A stretch of DNA of 64,000 nucleotides. It comes from Zopfochytrium polystomum (Eukaryota; Chytridiomycota; Chytridiomycetes; Chytridiales; Chytridiaceae). This document shows, piece by piece, positions 32,185-43,220 of this stretch; the stretch's first letter is position 1, and each line of letters opens with the position of its first letter. A program made the translations under genes and the position numbers. The notes below the pieces were generated by a model. It was not told the DNA's origin. It did no database searches and saw only the letters and a list, made by a program, of their open reading frames with translations. The DNA is taken from contig JAIVFJ010000248.1 of assembly GCA_025765615.1 (NCBI GenBank), positions 1 to 64,000 of the forward strand, given 5' to 3'.

Positions 32185-32470
32185 AATCGCGGCCTTAGGC
32201 CGCGATTTTCGGTCGCAATCTCCTCGTCAGTCTCGCTTTTTTTCGCAGTGATCGCGAACTTCGGTCGCGATCTCGAAGTCACTGTGTTGCTGCGGCGGAG
32301 CCGCCGCCTTCAATCTCGACATCTGTATCACCATCGACAGACTCGCGGCCTTTGGCCGCTTGCCGCCGCCGGCTCAAAACGCCGCAGCCTTCGCGAAATT
32401 GGATCTCCGACGATTTTGGACAATTTTGATGTGCTACACTTGCAGCACTTCGGCCGCTCGTGCGGCGCCC
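32185..32470. repeat. cluster of GC-rich palindromes
   Basis: At least five hairpin-forming inverted repeats occur in under 300 bases. 32185-32207 has 10-bp arms around TTA. 32246-32284 has nested arms beginning CAGTG and GATCGCGA. 32292-32307 is GCGGCG/CGCCGC. 32345-32359 is GCGGCC-TTT-GGCCGC. 32453-32466 is GCCGC/GCGGC. They lie just upstream of the DUF4037-like gene, and no protein frame explains them. Confidence 0.65.
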
Positions 32471-32894
32471 TCGGGTGTCCTCGGTGTAATAATATCTGGA
32501 CCCAATTCACCGCATGCACAAAAAGCTCCCCATTCCGTGTTGATCCCTGTCCGGTCTGTTCGCCCGGCGGTATGGATCCGCAACCTTTCTTCTCTTTAAA
32601 GGGTTACGGCGGCGTCGGGCGGTGACCTTTCGGTAGTGTTGTTGTCTTTGTCGGTGATGAGTGAAAACAGTGAAAGAACAGAGGAAAGAGCATGGACAAA
32701 CATGTGAAAGGTTTCTGTTGTTTGGATATATTGAGATCGCCGTGAGTAACAGGGTCTTTTACGAAGGTGAAAAAATGCGCAGTAAAGTGCGCCAGAAGAT
32801 CTCCAACAGCGATGGTGGCAAGGGAGAGATCCCGCGATGGTGGCACGGGAGAGATCCCGCTGCCGTCAACATCTACCAAGTTCTTCTCACTTTC

Positions 32895-32958
32895 CACACG
32901 GCATGGTACAGGCAAGGGAGAACAGGCACACGGCATGGTACAGGCAAGGGAGAACAGG
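32895..32958. repeat. 32-bp exact tandem duplication
   Basis: Two adjacent identical 32-bp units occupy 32895-32926 and 32927-32958. About 70 bases upstream, a GGGAGAGATCCCGC sequence also occurs twice (32823-32865). Confidence 0.8.
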
Positions 32959-33180
32959 GACCAAGCTCTATAAATCGAGTTGAGTCGAGACTCCCATTCT
33001 GGCCCAAGCTGTCGGCCATAGCTCGTCATTTTTACTTCTCCGCGGCGATTCGGAAAATCTGGAACGCAAAAGCAAGCAAGGATGTCGAAACCAAAACACT
33101 GAAGCAAAAGCAAGGTGTCGGTCAGTTTGCAAGGAGGCGGGTGCGGTTCTCATTTTCACCGAAACGTTTGACCTACTCAA

Positions 33181-34239
33181 CTATTTTACAAGAGCCTGCG
33201 CCAACCACGAGTAGTACGACAGAAGGCTGTTTCCGGATACTTCGACGAGAATAGTGAACGCCACGTCGCACGCCAGGCACGCGACACCAACGCCCGTGAC
33301 CCAGCCCATGATGTCCCGAATCATCTTGACCGTTCCGCCGCGCAGCTGCCACTCGAGGCGTACTAGCGTGTCCATGGGCGATTGGTGTTCAAGATGGATT
33401 GAAGGCTGGTGCAGAAGCGACTGCGGGGAATTTGGTCTTACGGAGTCGGCGGTTGGGAGTGGCGGTGGCGGAGAGATGGAAGTGACCGTCGGTAACTGGC
33501 TGACGCGGGACAAGCGAATGGCTCCATCGTGCGGCGCCGCGAAGCCGCCGTCGCTTGCAGGAGCGAAAAGTTGGCTCTCCGTCTCGAGCGCGCGATGCCG
33601 GCTGAGAATGGCCGGTCCCAGCTCATTTCGGGCGAGTAGAAACTGCTGCCGACCCCAGAGGTGAAAGACGATAATGACGCTGATGCCGAATGCCGAACCG
33701 GCAACGTCGATCCATCGAAGCGGCCGCTGATCCTGAAGAAGTTTGTCTCTCCGACCGTCGTCTACTTCTTGTATAATCTGACTGCCGACAACTGCAAACC
33801 AGATTCCCGCGACGGCGTCGATCACCGGCGGAATGGGAACGAGAGGAAGGAGTTTGATGAACAAGCCTAGGCTTGGAACTTTGGTGTACAAAGGCTGTAG
33901 AAATGCGTGCAAGAAGAAAGAGATTCCCAAACCGATGAATACCACTTCGGACTTGCGAAAAACTCTTTCATCCGCGAGGAGCGTGAGGTGTGTTGCCAAA
34001 GCGGATGAACGGACCTACTGGAATAAGACAAGATCGCTTCGTCCAAGATAAAAGAGAGAGAGCGCCTGGCAAAGGAACACCAACGTGGTGAACAGAGCTG
34101 TTGCTTCGATTGATGCAGGACGGAGCAGCGGTCGTCGATCGAGATCAGCGAAGTAGCTGCGGGGGTCCCGCTGTACCGTCCGTACCGTCACTACCAGGAG
34201 AGGGAGGCTGGCAGCAGTAAAGACAAAGAATAAGCCCAT
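33181..34239 (-). CDS. multi-pass membrane protein
   Basis: Two minus-strand exons (34239-34081 and 34014-33181) are joined across a 66-bp intron that removes an in-frame TAG. They encode 330 residues. Hydrophobic segments are MGLFFVFTAASLPLLVV, VVFIGLGISFFLHAFLQPLY, LLPLVPIPPVIDAVAGIWFA, DVAGSAFGISVIIVFHLW and WVTGVGVACLACDVAFTILV, with a further amphipathic stretch near residue 45, so five to six spans. A Pro/Ser-rich hydrophilic loop of about 80 residues lies before the last span. An additional 5' exon is possible: sequence upstream at 34250-34500 has hydrophobic character but could not be joined. Family not recognised. A receptor-like or transporter role cannot be separated. Confidence 0.6.
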
Positions 34240-35404
34240 GAGAATTTCGACTGATTGGTTGTAAAGCGTACAAAATTCAGGAGGGAGCGCGAGGATGGGA
34301 AGTTTCCGGTCAGCAAAATGTCAAGGAGAAAGCGTCCAGCAGCAAAGCGAGTATGTGCAGTTCGCATTCCATGCCTGTGGCTCCAAAGACGGGGCTGCGG
34401 CGTGCCGCGTAGCATGGCAAGTCAAAGAATCCCTTGCACGTCGGCGACGGAGCCGGCGGTGTGTTGGCCGCGACGGCGACTGCGGCGGCGAGGGGCAAGG
34501 ATCGCATCTTCGCCCTTCTTGCGTGCCGTCTGGGGCTTTGTCTCTTTGGCGCACCGTCAGCCGGTTCTCCCGCTCACGGGGTCGCGTGCAGATCCGCCAA
34601 TATTTTTAATTTAAGAATCCGCCGGATATATGCGCGGTGCCCCCCAAAAAGGAGCGAGCGTGCGGCGAGTGTGGCCGCACGCCCGCCGTTTGACGAGACA
34701 GACTGACCGCGTTCTGCGGGCGAACATCTTCCGCTGCTTATTTTGTCCCCGGTGGTGGACAATGTACCAACACATGCACACCCCCGGTATGAGTAGGCAT
34801 CAACCGCCGAGGGGTGCGTTTCTGGCGTCCGTTTCTCTCACTTTCGACTGAAACTAACATGAAAGTATCGTACACATGGGCCTGGCTCTGTCCTCAGGAT
34901 CGGTCTGTGGCTGTACCGACGCTTTCCTTTGTTGTGGTCTTATGGCGGGGCGGCACTGCCAACATCGCCTTCCCAAGGACTGGTTCCTCAGTCTCCAGCT
35001 ACCGCGGTGGCGGCCTATCGAGCGAAATCGATCGACTGCGCGGACTGTGAGCAACTCCACCAGTGCAGCTGGATAGCGGGTTCGGGCTTTTGTACTTGGA
35101 TCGTGTGACCTGCTTTGCCTGCCACGGCGGATGGCTGGACCTTCTGAGCGGTGGAAGGGCAGCCGGCTCTCGCTCGTTTCGCGGTGAAGCATGTCCACGA
35201 GCGCAATAAATAAATTATCGACTGACTCGCCAACGACCAACCTGCCCGCTCCGCCCAATCGTAACCAAGTCATGCCGCCAAGCTTCATCATCGCGATCTG
35301 TCAGCTACGCATGAAACATTAACAAGTTGAAGCTTGTTGAAGTAGGTTCGCCATCTGAACAATGCACATCCAAATGAAAACAGGAAATAGTGGAGAAGCA
35401 AAAA
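34240..35404. other. intergenic region, no confident gene
   Basis: Possible first exon of the reverse membrane-protein gene near 34310-34507 (GC-rich, LHILALLLDAFSLTF in one frame). The remainder to the tRNA holds only short overlapping frames. Confidence 0.45.
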
Positions 35405-35476
35405 GGGGGATTCCGGGGATTGAACCCGGGACCTCCTGCACCCAAAGCAGAAATCATACCACTAGACTAAATCCCC
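35405..35476 (-). tRNA. tRNA-Pro (TGG)
   Basis: The 72-nt minus-strand cloverleaf has acceptor GGGGATT/AATCCCC with discriminator C. The D arm is GTCTAGTGGTATGAT, the anticodon stem TCTGC/GCAGG-type with loop TTTGGGT (anticodon TGG), and the T arm CCCGG-GTTCAAT-CCGGG. It is the second proline tRNA in the window, with a different anticodon from the one at 26550. Confidence 0.93.
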
Positions 35477-35993
35477 TTCTTCTTTGTTAGTTCTCTTACA
35501 AAAATACTACCTGCTAATACACTGTGATGTCTTTATTTATCTTTTGTGTTGGTTGGCAGCTGTCTGCATTGTGGAGTGGTGGACTGCACGCGAGGATAAG
35601 CGGTGGTTATGATTGAGTATTGGACACGAATGCTGTTTCTTGGATGGAATGCGGGGTATCAGTTGTCTTTCCTATTTACTTTTGGTGGTGATGGTGGCGA
35701 GCATGAAATTGTCCAAGCCCGCATAATTGAAACTTATTTACCCATTATGTAATCAGGTCAAGTGGCTTACGAAGCTGTCTTGCCTTGGGACGCACAGGAC
35801 AGGCAGTGTCTTGCCTTCATCCTTTGGGCACGCCACTGACCCAATCGAAATTTCGTGCAACCGCACTCCTCCCCCCACACGCACACGTGACGCGCCCCAC
35901 ACCTTGATCGCACACCCCAGCGGAACACCTGCTGGCATCACCCAGGTGAAGAAGCTCAGTTCTTTTATTCCCTTCAACGCGCCTCGTCACGGA
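35477..35993. other. upstream region of the polytopic membrane gene
   Basis: AT-richer spacer between the tRNA and the next gene. The open frame continues 5' of the chosen ATG at 35994 but holds no better start. Confidence 0.5.
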
Positions 35994-37640
35994 ATGACCG
36001 TCTCCTTCCTCGCGGCCGGCGACGGCGCCTCGGACAGCCAGGGCACCGACGCCGCCGGCGCCGCCCCGCCCCTCATCATCAGCACGACGCTGCCGCAAAC
36101 AAACTTTTTCGTCTGCTACCTCGAGCCCATCAACGCCGGCCTGCCGTGGTCCATCCTCGTCGGCTGCGCCCTCATCGTCTACTGCGCCCTGGCCTCGTCA
36201 CCGTCCCCGACACGCGGCCGCCGCCTGTGGCGAGTCCTGCTGGTCCACGCCGCCGCGGGCATGGCTGGTACCCTGGCGGAGAACGCGTGGATAGCGGGGG
36301 CGAATTGCAGTCTGGGAAGGTGGGGGTGGGTACTGCTTGCGAACGAGGTTAACTGGGTGTTGCATGAGGGGTCGGTAAGTACGGGTGTGTGTGTGCGCGT
36401 GTGTGTGTGTGTATGTGCGTGTGTTGTGTGTCTGTGCGGTGGGTGTGTCGGTGCGGGTGTGTCTGACTTTGAGGAAGGAGAGCCCTTCGTGTCTTTCCCA
36501 GTTCTCACTCCCCCCCACACCAAGACCGTCTACTACTCCTACATCAAGACCAAAGTCGTCCTCAAGAGCCCGCGACAAGAAAAGTACCTGAACGCCTTTA
36601 TCTTCGCCCTCTTTGTCGCGTTCACCGGCTTCCGCCTCAACATCGGCTGGCTGCGGTTCCGCGACAACGATCTCATGAACAACGACATCCGACTCGCTCA
36701 CACGTGGGCGTTCCTCGTCTGGGCGGTCGCTGATCTCGTACTGATGGTCCTGCTGGTCATGAACGCTATCGAGTTTCTGGGGAGGAAAAGGGAGGGGGAG
36801 CAGGTGATCGCTTGGGCTTTTTCTCTTTTTTAACTGAATTGCGAGGGGAACTTGCTGACGGTGTCTGTGCAGGAGGGAAATTTTGTCGTCGTCACGCTTC
36901 TCAACTCTTCGATTCCGAGGTTCGCCGTAATCTTTGTAAATACGATTCTCAGTAAGTTTAGCAAAACAGCTGCAATTTGGTGGAAGAACCACCAGTAGGC
37001 TAACACAACCCTTAACCCCTGCGCAACTCCAGTCTGTATCCTAAACATCCTAGACACTCACTTCCCGTCCACCCGCCTCTCCAACATTGGCAAATTCGCC
37101 TGGATGGTCCGCGGCACCTACTCGATCCTGCTCCTCCTCGACATCCTCATGACTCGCTTCCTCCTCTTCGCCCCTCACCCAAACTCCTCCTCCCATCACT
37201 CGGGCCGCGACGTTGGAGCCGTCTCCTCCTCCGCCCTCGATGCAGCCGCCCACCAAGCGACCTCTACCCTGGACAGAAGCGGAACGCTCACTCACCCGCC
37301 CATGCCGCCCCTCCCCGCCAACCTGCTCGGCAAAAAACACATCTCTTCCTCCGTTTCCTCCATCAAGCCCGGCGCCGGCGCAAAGCACTACCCGCCGCCT
37401 CCGCCGCCGCCGTGGACCGACACCACCGCACCATCAAAACACACGTCCGTCGCGTCGTCGTCGTCGTCCCTGCATTCGGCCGCCACACTACAGCGCAACG
37501 CCTCGTTCCCGGACGTGCCATCAGCAGCTGCCCCCGCGGGGGAGAACGAGCTGCTGCGGACGGCCGCAGAGGGGATGGGGAGCCGGGGGAGGGAGGCGGA
37601 TTTCTTGGAGGGCCCACGGTCGCCGCCGGGCCGGTGGTGA
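35994..37640 (+). CDS. polytopic (about 7-TM) membrane protein
   Basis: Four exons (35994-36374, 36525-36803, 36873-36951, 37033-37640) encode 448 residues. Hydrophobic spans are SILVGCALIVYCALAS, LVHAAAGMAGTLAENAWIA, a weaker WGWVLLANEVNWVL, FIFALFVAFTGFRLNIGW, AFLVWAVADLVLMVLLVM, FAVIFVNTILSICILNI and GTYSILLLLDILMTRFLLF. A Ser/Pro/His-rich hydrophilic tail of about 140 residues follows. The topology (short N-terminus, seven possible spans, long cytosolic tail) resembles fungal receptor-like proteins, but no diagnostic GPCR motif was found. Intron 1 contains a GT-rich tract. The RGS gene 16 kb away would fit G-protein signalling, though that connection is speculative. Confidence 0.65.
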
Positions 37641-38719
37641 TTTTCTTGATTGGCGACCATCTAGCTTGCGCTTGGGGGGGGGGGGGGGGGGGGTGTTTGG
37701 TTAGGGTCGGAGCTCGTGTGTTCTGCCTCGGCCCGCCCCATCTGTTTGAAAGTTTGACCTGCTTGCCTTTTTTTAATACGTTCGATGCCCCCCCTGGCCC
37801 GTTTTTTCTCGCGTGGCGAAGTAGCTTGGTGGGGGTGGGGGGGAGGGAGGGCAGCAGCGAAACGTGAACATAGGTGGCCTTGCAACGGCGAACTTTTAGC
37901 GAGTGTGAATTTGAATGGAAAATTTTCTGAATTCTCGATACACTTTCGGACGAGGCTCATACGTTCATGACGCCGAAGCGAGTTTATCCCCCTCCTCCCC
38001 TCCTCCCAAACTTGAACAACTTTGAAAGAAATTGAAACCCCCATCAAAAAAAAAAAAAAAAAATCAAAAAACAAACAAACAAACAAACAAACAACCAAGC
38101 CTTTGTCGTATCCTTGAGGGACAAAGACGCCTCTCACCATTTATCTCTATTTTTTTTTTCTTTTCTTTGTTATGCGGCAAGGGTCTCCTATCCGTGTGTG
38201 TATTTTTGCGTCCTTTTTTTTGCTTCTCCGTTCCGCTTCGGGACGGGAATCCACTCCCGGTGTCTCGGTTCCTCGTGCCAGTGCAACCAGCGAAGACAGA
38301 CAGTGCATGTCCAGTCGAAGACAGTCACGTGATACGGGTAAACAACGGAAACTAAAAAAAAAGAAAAAAAAAAAAGAAAGGGAAATGTTTACGGAAGTAT
38401 CAAACAATTGGTCCAATGCTTGCCATCGAAGGCAAGGATGGTGGGGGAGGAGGAAGGTCGTCATGAGTAGAACAGGCGCTGGTTCTAGCTGGGGGGTCAG
38501 GTCCCGCCGCCGAGGTCGGTCTAGGAGGGCAGTTCATGGTACCGAGGAAAGGGAAGGGGAAAGGGAAGTGAAAGCTAGTGCGATAGCCCCAAGGATTACA
38601 CTCGACAGTAAATATTGGGCGAAAGCATCAAAAAACGAACACGCAACTCATACATTCGCACACACCATCCCAGTTCAACCCTACATAACCACAACTCATT
38701 CGACGCGCGCAAACTCCCC
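37641..38719. other. intergenic region with homopolymers
   Basis: Contains a G run at about 37675-37691, a poly-A run near 38048-38062 followed by (ACAA)n at 38065-38095, and T runs near 38150 and 38213. No supported gene. Confidence 0.65.
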
Positions 38720-39925
38720 TCACCCGCCTCCCTCCCCAACCGCACCTCCGGCCGCACCCACACCCCTCGCGAAAAACTCGCGAAACCCAACCAGCCACCT
38801 CCCATACGCCTCGGCCCCGACCGCGACATCGAACCCCAGCACCTCCAGCGCCGCCCGCTTGATCGCCGCCACCTGCCGCCCGCCCCCTCGCGCCCCCGTC
38901 ACCGTCGCCCACGTCCGCATCGGCACCGTCGCATCGCACAGCTGCGCGTCGGCCAGCAGCAACCCCGCCAGGAACACCTTTGTCGGCGTCGAGAGCGGCG
39001 CGGGGAGGAGCGGTTGCTGGAGGAGGCGGCGGGCGAAGAGGAGCGCGAGGACGGTTGCGTGCCAGGGGAGCGGGAGGGAGGTGAGGGCGGTTGTGGTGAG
39101 GAGGTGCAGGTGCGCGGCGTGCCGCTGGGAGTAGGCGTCGAGGAAGTGCTTTTCGGTCGGGGACGGGGACGGGTAGGAGGTGGTCGAGGACGCGGCCGAG
39201 GCGCGGGAGGAGCTGGTGGTAGGGGATGGTGCGGGGGCAGTGGAGGCGTGCTGCGAGAGGGGGCGGGTGTGGTGGAACGAGGAGGAGGAAGCGGTGAGGG
39301 CTGTGTCGACCGGCTGCTGCTTGTGCTCCTGGGACTGCGGCGTGGAGAAGGCGCAGGGTTGAAGCGGGGTGCGGGGGTGCGACGAAGCCAAAGGAGACGT
39401 TGCCGAACCTCGACCGGCGGGCCTGGGTCGAGTCTGGTGCAACGGCCTCGCGTAGGGATGGTACCCGCCGTTCGCTCGCTGGTTAGATCGGGCTTCGTAC
39501 CGCAGCGGCGTCTGCGCTGGCGTGCAAGGTTCGAGCCGGCCCAGCTCGTGAGGCGTGTGCGGCGGCGTCAGCGGGGTCTTCAGTGGGTCGTGCAGCCGCC
39601 GCCTGCACTGCGCGGGCTGCCGGTCCGCCTGCGCCCTGTCGTCTTCAAGTTCGTCTCCGGGCTCCGCGCAATGCTGGGCGGTCAGCTTCTTCCATCTCTC
39701 GACTACCATTCGCATGACGGTGAACGTGGCGAGGTCGGACAGCTGCTTTATTGTGGAGGGGGCCGGCTGCTGTGGTAGAGGCGACTGGTGCGGGCGGCGG
39801 CTTGAAGCCGTATCTGTCTTGGGCATGTCGACAGTCTGCTCCGCAGGGAACGGGTGATAGTGCGCTTGGAATAGGTGTTGGGGGAGGATGTGGTCGCGAA
39901 GGTGGGTGGAGTGTTGAAGCGCCAT
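38720..39925 (-). CDS. Pcl/Pho80-type cyclin
   Basis: A single reverse exon starts at the first in-frame ATG (39925) and encodes 401 residues. The open frame runs about 57 codons further 5' without an ATG. The middle is Pro/Ser/Thr-rich. The C-terminal third carries a cyclin-box pattern of the Pho80/Pcl group: WHATVLALLFARRLLQQP, STPTKVFLAGLLLADAQLCD, MRTWATVTG and IKRAALEVLGFDVAVGAEAY. Such cyclins activate Pho85/CDK5-like kinases in phosphate, polarity or cell-cycle control. The usual Lys/Arg of the first cyclin helix is present, while the loop between helices is shortened and Gly-rich. The long N-terminus could be regulatory. The partner kinase is not in this window. Confidence 0.72.
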   Translation of the reverse strand: MALQHSTHLRDHILPQHLFQAHYHPFPAEQTVDMPKTDTASSRRPHQSPLPQQPAPSTIKQLSDLATFTVMRMVVERWKKLTAQHCAEPGDELEDDRAQADRQPAQCRRRLHDPLKTPLTPPHTPHELGRLEPCTPAQTPLRYEARSNQRANGGYHPYARPLHQTRPRPAGRGSATSPLASSHPRTPLQPCAFSTPQSQEHKQQPVDTALTASSSSFHHTRPLSQHASTAPAPSPTTSSSRASAASSTTSYPSPSPTEKHFLDAYSQRHAAHLHLLTTTALTSLPLPWHATVLALLFARRLLQQPLLPAPLSTPTKVFLAGLLLADAQLCDATVPMRTWATVTGARGGGRQVAAIKRAALEVLGFDVAVGAEAYGRWLVGFREFFARGVGAAGGAVGEGGG

Positions 39926-40903
39926 CGCTGTTTCTAGTAGCGTCGTTGGTGGTGGTGGTCGTGGAGGATTAGAATAAAGCGGTGGATGGTGGGTGGGTGG
40001 GGAGTCTTCGAGGGTGAGACGGACGTCAGTTGCGACTTCATGGAAATGAAATGGGCAAAAAAAAACGAGTTCGTCTTCGGGGTCGAAGACAGTCACGCAC
40101 CGAACTCAGCCGAAGGACCGATTTATAATTTTTTTTTTTTTTTCGATGCTGCTCTGCTGATCCCCACGAATGAGAGAGAGAGAGAGAGACTGAGACAGCG
40201 GGAGGGAGTATATGGCTGGATTTAGCGCCAGAAGAAAGAAGAAGAAGAACGAAAATTATTTTATTTAATGAAGACGGATCGCACACGTTGTTGGCGGAGC
40301 CGAAAACATGTCTTCGGGCATGAATATGTTTCCAGCGACCGAGCCAGAAAGGTGGTTCGGATACTTTCGGACTCGGATCATCGTGTTGATCCAAAAGTAT
40401 CGCTCTCTCGCTCTCTCACTTCTTAGTCACCACGCAGAGAGACACAGAGAAAGAGACAGTCAGAGAGAGAGAGTGAGAGAGTGAGAGAGTGAGAGAGAGA
40501 GAGAGCGAGAGATTTGGTTGATCGATATTAACATACATCAATCGATGAGCAGCGAGAACACCCCCATTGGAGTTCATTATCTTAGCAGTCAGAAAGAAGA
40601 GCTTCCAGAAGAGCTTCCAGAGAGGCCCGCCATCAGACGACGCGGTCACCATGTCCGCGAAACAAGATCGCCCAACGCAGTCGAAGGCACGAGTGAGACA
40701 GCCAACAACCCTTACTAGGCGTTGGAGGTGGTAAATAGCTGCGGGAATCAAAAAAGTCAGTGCTCCGCGCGCTACAAAACAGTGCGCTCCTGGGCGATTG
40801 GAATCTGCTTGGAACCGCTTTTTCTTTAAAGTCAGTAAAGTCAGTATTCACCATAACGGGGAATGTTAGGGAATGACACGAAGCGTATTGGTAAAGTACG
40901 AAA

Positions 40904-40938
<35 letters not shown>

Positions 40939-41234
40939 TCCCAGGCACTGCGCCAACGGCGGCGGCATTTTGAAAAAGGAGACAGACACTTTTTTTTGCG
41001 CGTACAAGGCTGAGCACTTGCTCGGATTTCAGAGGCACCGCCGGCCGACGGAACGGGAAGGACAGAAAGAGAGAAGGACAGAGGGTAAGAGAGCAGAAGG
41101 AGAGAAAGTCTCCGAAGGAGAGAAAGTCACTGCCAGAGCAGAGAGACAGGGATAGAATGAGCAATCCTTGGTTGGCCCCATGACGCCCCTCAACAAAAAA
41201 AAAGCACCAAACACCCATTTGTTGGCGGAAAACA
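39926..41234. other. intergenic region with microsatellites
   Basis: Holds the promoter region of the cyclin gene, a T run at 40130-40143, (GA)n at about 40436-40512 and (CA)n at about 40908-40938. The stretch before 41235 is the leader and promoter of the first kinase-like gene. A 624-codon reverse frame over this area is a shadow. Confidence 0.6.
40121..40127 (-). promoter_or_regulatory. TATA-like box upstream of the cyclin gene
   Basis: On the minus strand TATAAAT lies about 200 bases before the ATG at 39925. The distance would allow a leader of ordinary length. Confidence 0.3.
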
Positions 41235-42589
41235 ATGCCGCACTCTCGCTTCCGCCATGGCCCCGCCGCGTCCGCCGCCAAAGTCCTCCTGCTCCTCGCC
41301 GTCGCGTGCCTCGCTGGCCTCGCAGTCAACCTCGTCGGCGCGGGCCAGGTCGACGTCGGCGGCGAGCGCTTGACAGTGAGAGAGGAGTTGGGGAGAGGGG
41401 AAGCCGAAAGGATTAATGAAGCCCCCCCAAACACAATTAGGTGAACACCGGCAAACTCATCGGTGAGGGCAAGTCCGCCTCCGTGTACGACGCTACGGAC
41501 AGCAAGGGGAACCCTGCGGTGTACAAAGAGCTGCGCCCGAGGAAAAAGTGGAGGGACGAAGAGATCGCCGCGACAAAAGCCGGTTAGGGTGAAATCTGGC
41601 CCCCTGTCCCCACACCCCCTCCCCCCCCCCACTCCCCGTCGGTGATTTTCTCTCCTAACTGCTTTACTATCTGCAAAAAAAAAAACGACAGCCGGCCAAT
41701 ACATCTCGCACGATTTCAAGACCATGGCGCAAAAGAAAGTCGGCACACACGGGCTGAGCGAGTACCTCGACGAGAAGAAGAAGAACCCGGGCGGCTGGAC
41801 GCCCAACAGCGCAGAGATCATTCGGCAGGTCGACAAGCACCAAGACAAGGTCAAGTGGGCGCACGGGGACGCGACGGCCGGGAACATCCGCGTCGATACG
41901 ACGAGGACGACGAAATCGGTAAGCTTTTGCTTTGAGGTTGCTGGGTGAAGGGGTTTGACTTGTCTGCCTTCTGATAACTTTTGGGGCGGGAAAAAGGGCG
42001 CGCCAAAGTTTAAGCTGGTCGACTGGGGGTATGGTAAGTTTTGACGGTTTTGCACCGTAAACCGGGCAAAACACCTCTCCAAAACAAAACTCATGCTCTT
42101 CTCACCAAATAAACAGCCAGCAAGCAGAGCGAGACCAGCCCAACAACCCTCGCCCAGTTCCAGAAAACCAGCCACTCTAGCATCCGCGACGAGTGCCACC
42201 AGCGCGGGTTCCTGTTCCGCCCGAGAGACTCCTACCCCGGCGGCGGCGTCTATCGGCGCGCGCCCGGTGGAGCTTGCGCGGCCCGGCCGCCCGCCGCCGG
42301 TGGGAGCGGGAGGACGCAAAAGGAGCAGCCCACGGGAAAGGTGGCGGCTGGAGCGGGGACGAGACCAGGAGCGGAGCGCAACGGTCGCGGCGCGAAGACC
42401 GCTGTCCCGGCCGGCGGGTCGTCGTCGTCCAAAGCGGCCGGGGACACCAAAAAGCCGGTGCCCGCTGCAAGGCCGGCGACCGTGTCTTCCGCCAAGCAGA
42501 CCAAATCCGACACGCCGGCGAAGAAGCCGGCCGCCGCTGTTGCCGCGGGGCCGTCGGCTGCGAAAATCGGTGTGGCCAGGAAAAAGTGA
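41235..42589 (+). CDS. signal-anchored short kinase-like protein (copy 1)
   Basis: Five exons (41235-41375, 41441-41582, 41692-41918, 41997-42033, 42117-42589) encode 339 residues. Residues 15-36 form a signal peptide or anchor (KVLLLLAVACLAGLAVNLVG). A compressed protein-kinase-like fold follows: Gly loop GEGKSASVY at 55-63, Lys76 in AVYKEL, a helix with Glu (DEEIAATK), catalytic-loop-like HGDATAGN at 152-159 with the canonical Asp to Asn spacing, and LVDWG at 177-181 in place of DFG. Nothing resembling the large C-lobe follows. Instead comes a block (IRDECHQRGFLFRPRD...GGGVYRR) and a Lys/Ala/Pro-rich tail. The paralogue at 45856-47246 keeps every one of these features. The HGD...N loop recalls Bud32/RIO-type atypical kinases. 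Kinase activity is inferred, not shown. Confidence 0.8.
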
Positions 42590-42749
42590 TGGGATCTCTC
42601 TGTTCAATGTGTGGGTCGATTGTAAAGGTGGGGCCGGTGGGGCTGATGATGATGGTGAGAAGGATAATGAACTTCTTTGCAATTGATTTATCGTTAGTCC
42701 ACGCTCAGTCCTCAACGGAAAAGCAAGATGTTCAGTCCAGAACTAATCT

Positions 42750-43177
42750 CCTATGCTCGTCCCACCAATTCAGGACCCCGCCGTTCCTGTATGAAAATGT
42801 GAAATTGCACGTGACGTCGCAACGGCTTCCACTTGCATGCCAACCACTGTGCAAACAGTCCAGACCTCTCCCACCACTGCAAGACCTCGACTTGGAAGGC
42901 TAGCCAAAAAGGCTTTGAAACCCAGTGGACCTCGAGACCGCTGTCCAACCACCATATTGCTGGCACTCAACCTGGCTTATGGCAGCGGTGATAAAGCCGA
43001 TCTCCAGGAACTGGGGCACGCGTCTCCGAAGTCTATCCAGCTGCAAAGTCGCACAACCTGTTCGTTGATGGTGATGGCAGTTATTGCTTGCATATCAGAT
43101 TCATATTGGAATTCCATCCACTGTCCTTCAACCACTGCAGACCAGAACAGCGCAACCCGTCTCGTTTGAAGTAACAT
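42750..43177 (-). pseudogene. decayed 'WW' ankyrin-like relic
   Basis: Minus-strand pieces VEVLQWWERSGL and WWLDSGLEVHW, and, in another frame, LQWLKDSGW, match the WW repeat unit of the gene at 25162-26301. The pieces need at least two frame changes and are interrupted by stops. There is no start or stop context. A relic of a related gene. Confidence 0.6.
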
Positions 43178-43220
43178 CTAACCAGAGGCAAGTGAGGTAG
43201 TTAAAAAAGAAGAATGTTTT

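Noticed and set aside
38314..40097. 16-bp direct repeat GTCGAAGACAGTCACG flanking the cyclin gene
   Set aside because: A 16-base match between two places in 64 kb is expected about once by chance, and no extension or target-site pattern is visible.
40436..40512. Periodic GAGAGTGAGAGA units suggestive of a CRISPR-like array
   Set aside because: Period and content are those of an imperfect GA microsatellite. There are no distinct spacers, and the genome is eukaryotic.
40841..42715. 624-codon reverse open frame
   Set aside because: It is antisense to the well-supported five-exon kinase-like gene, has strong Arg/Gly/Ser composition bias and no domain. It is a by-product of GC-rich codon usage.
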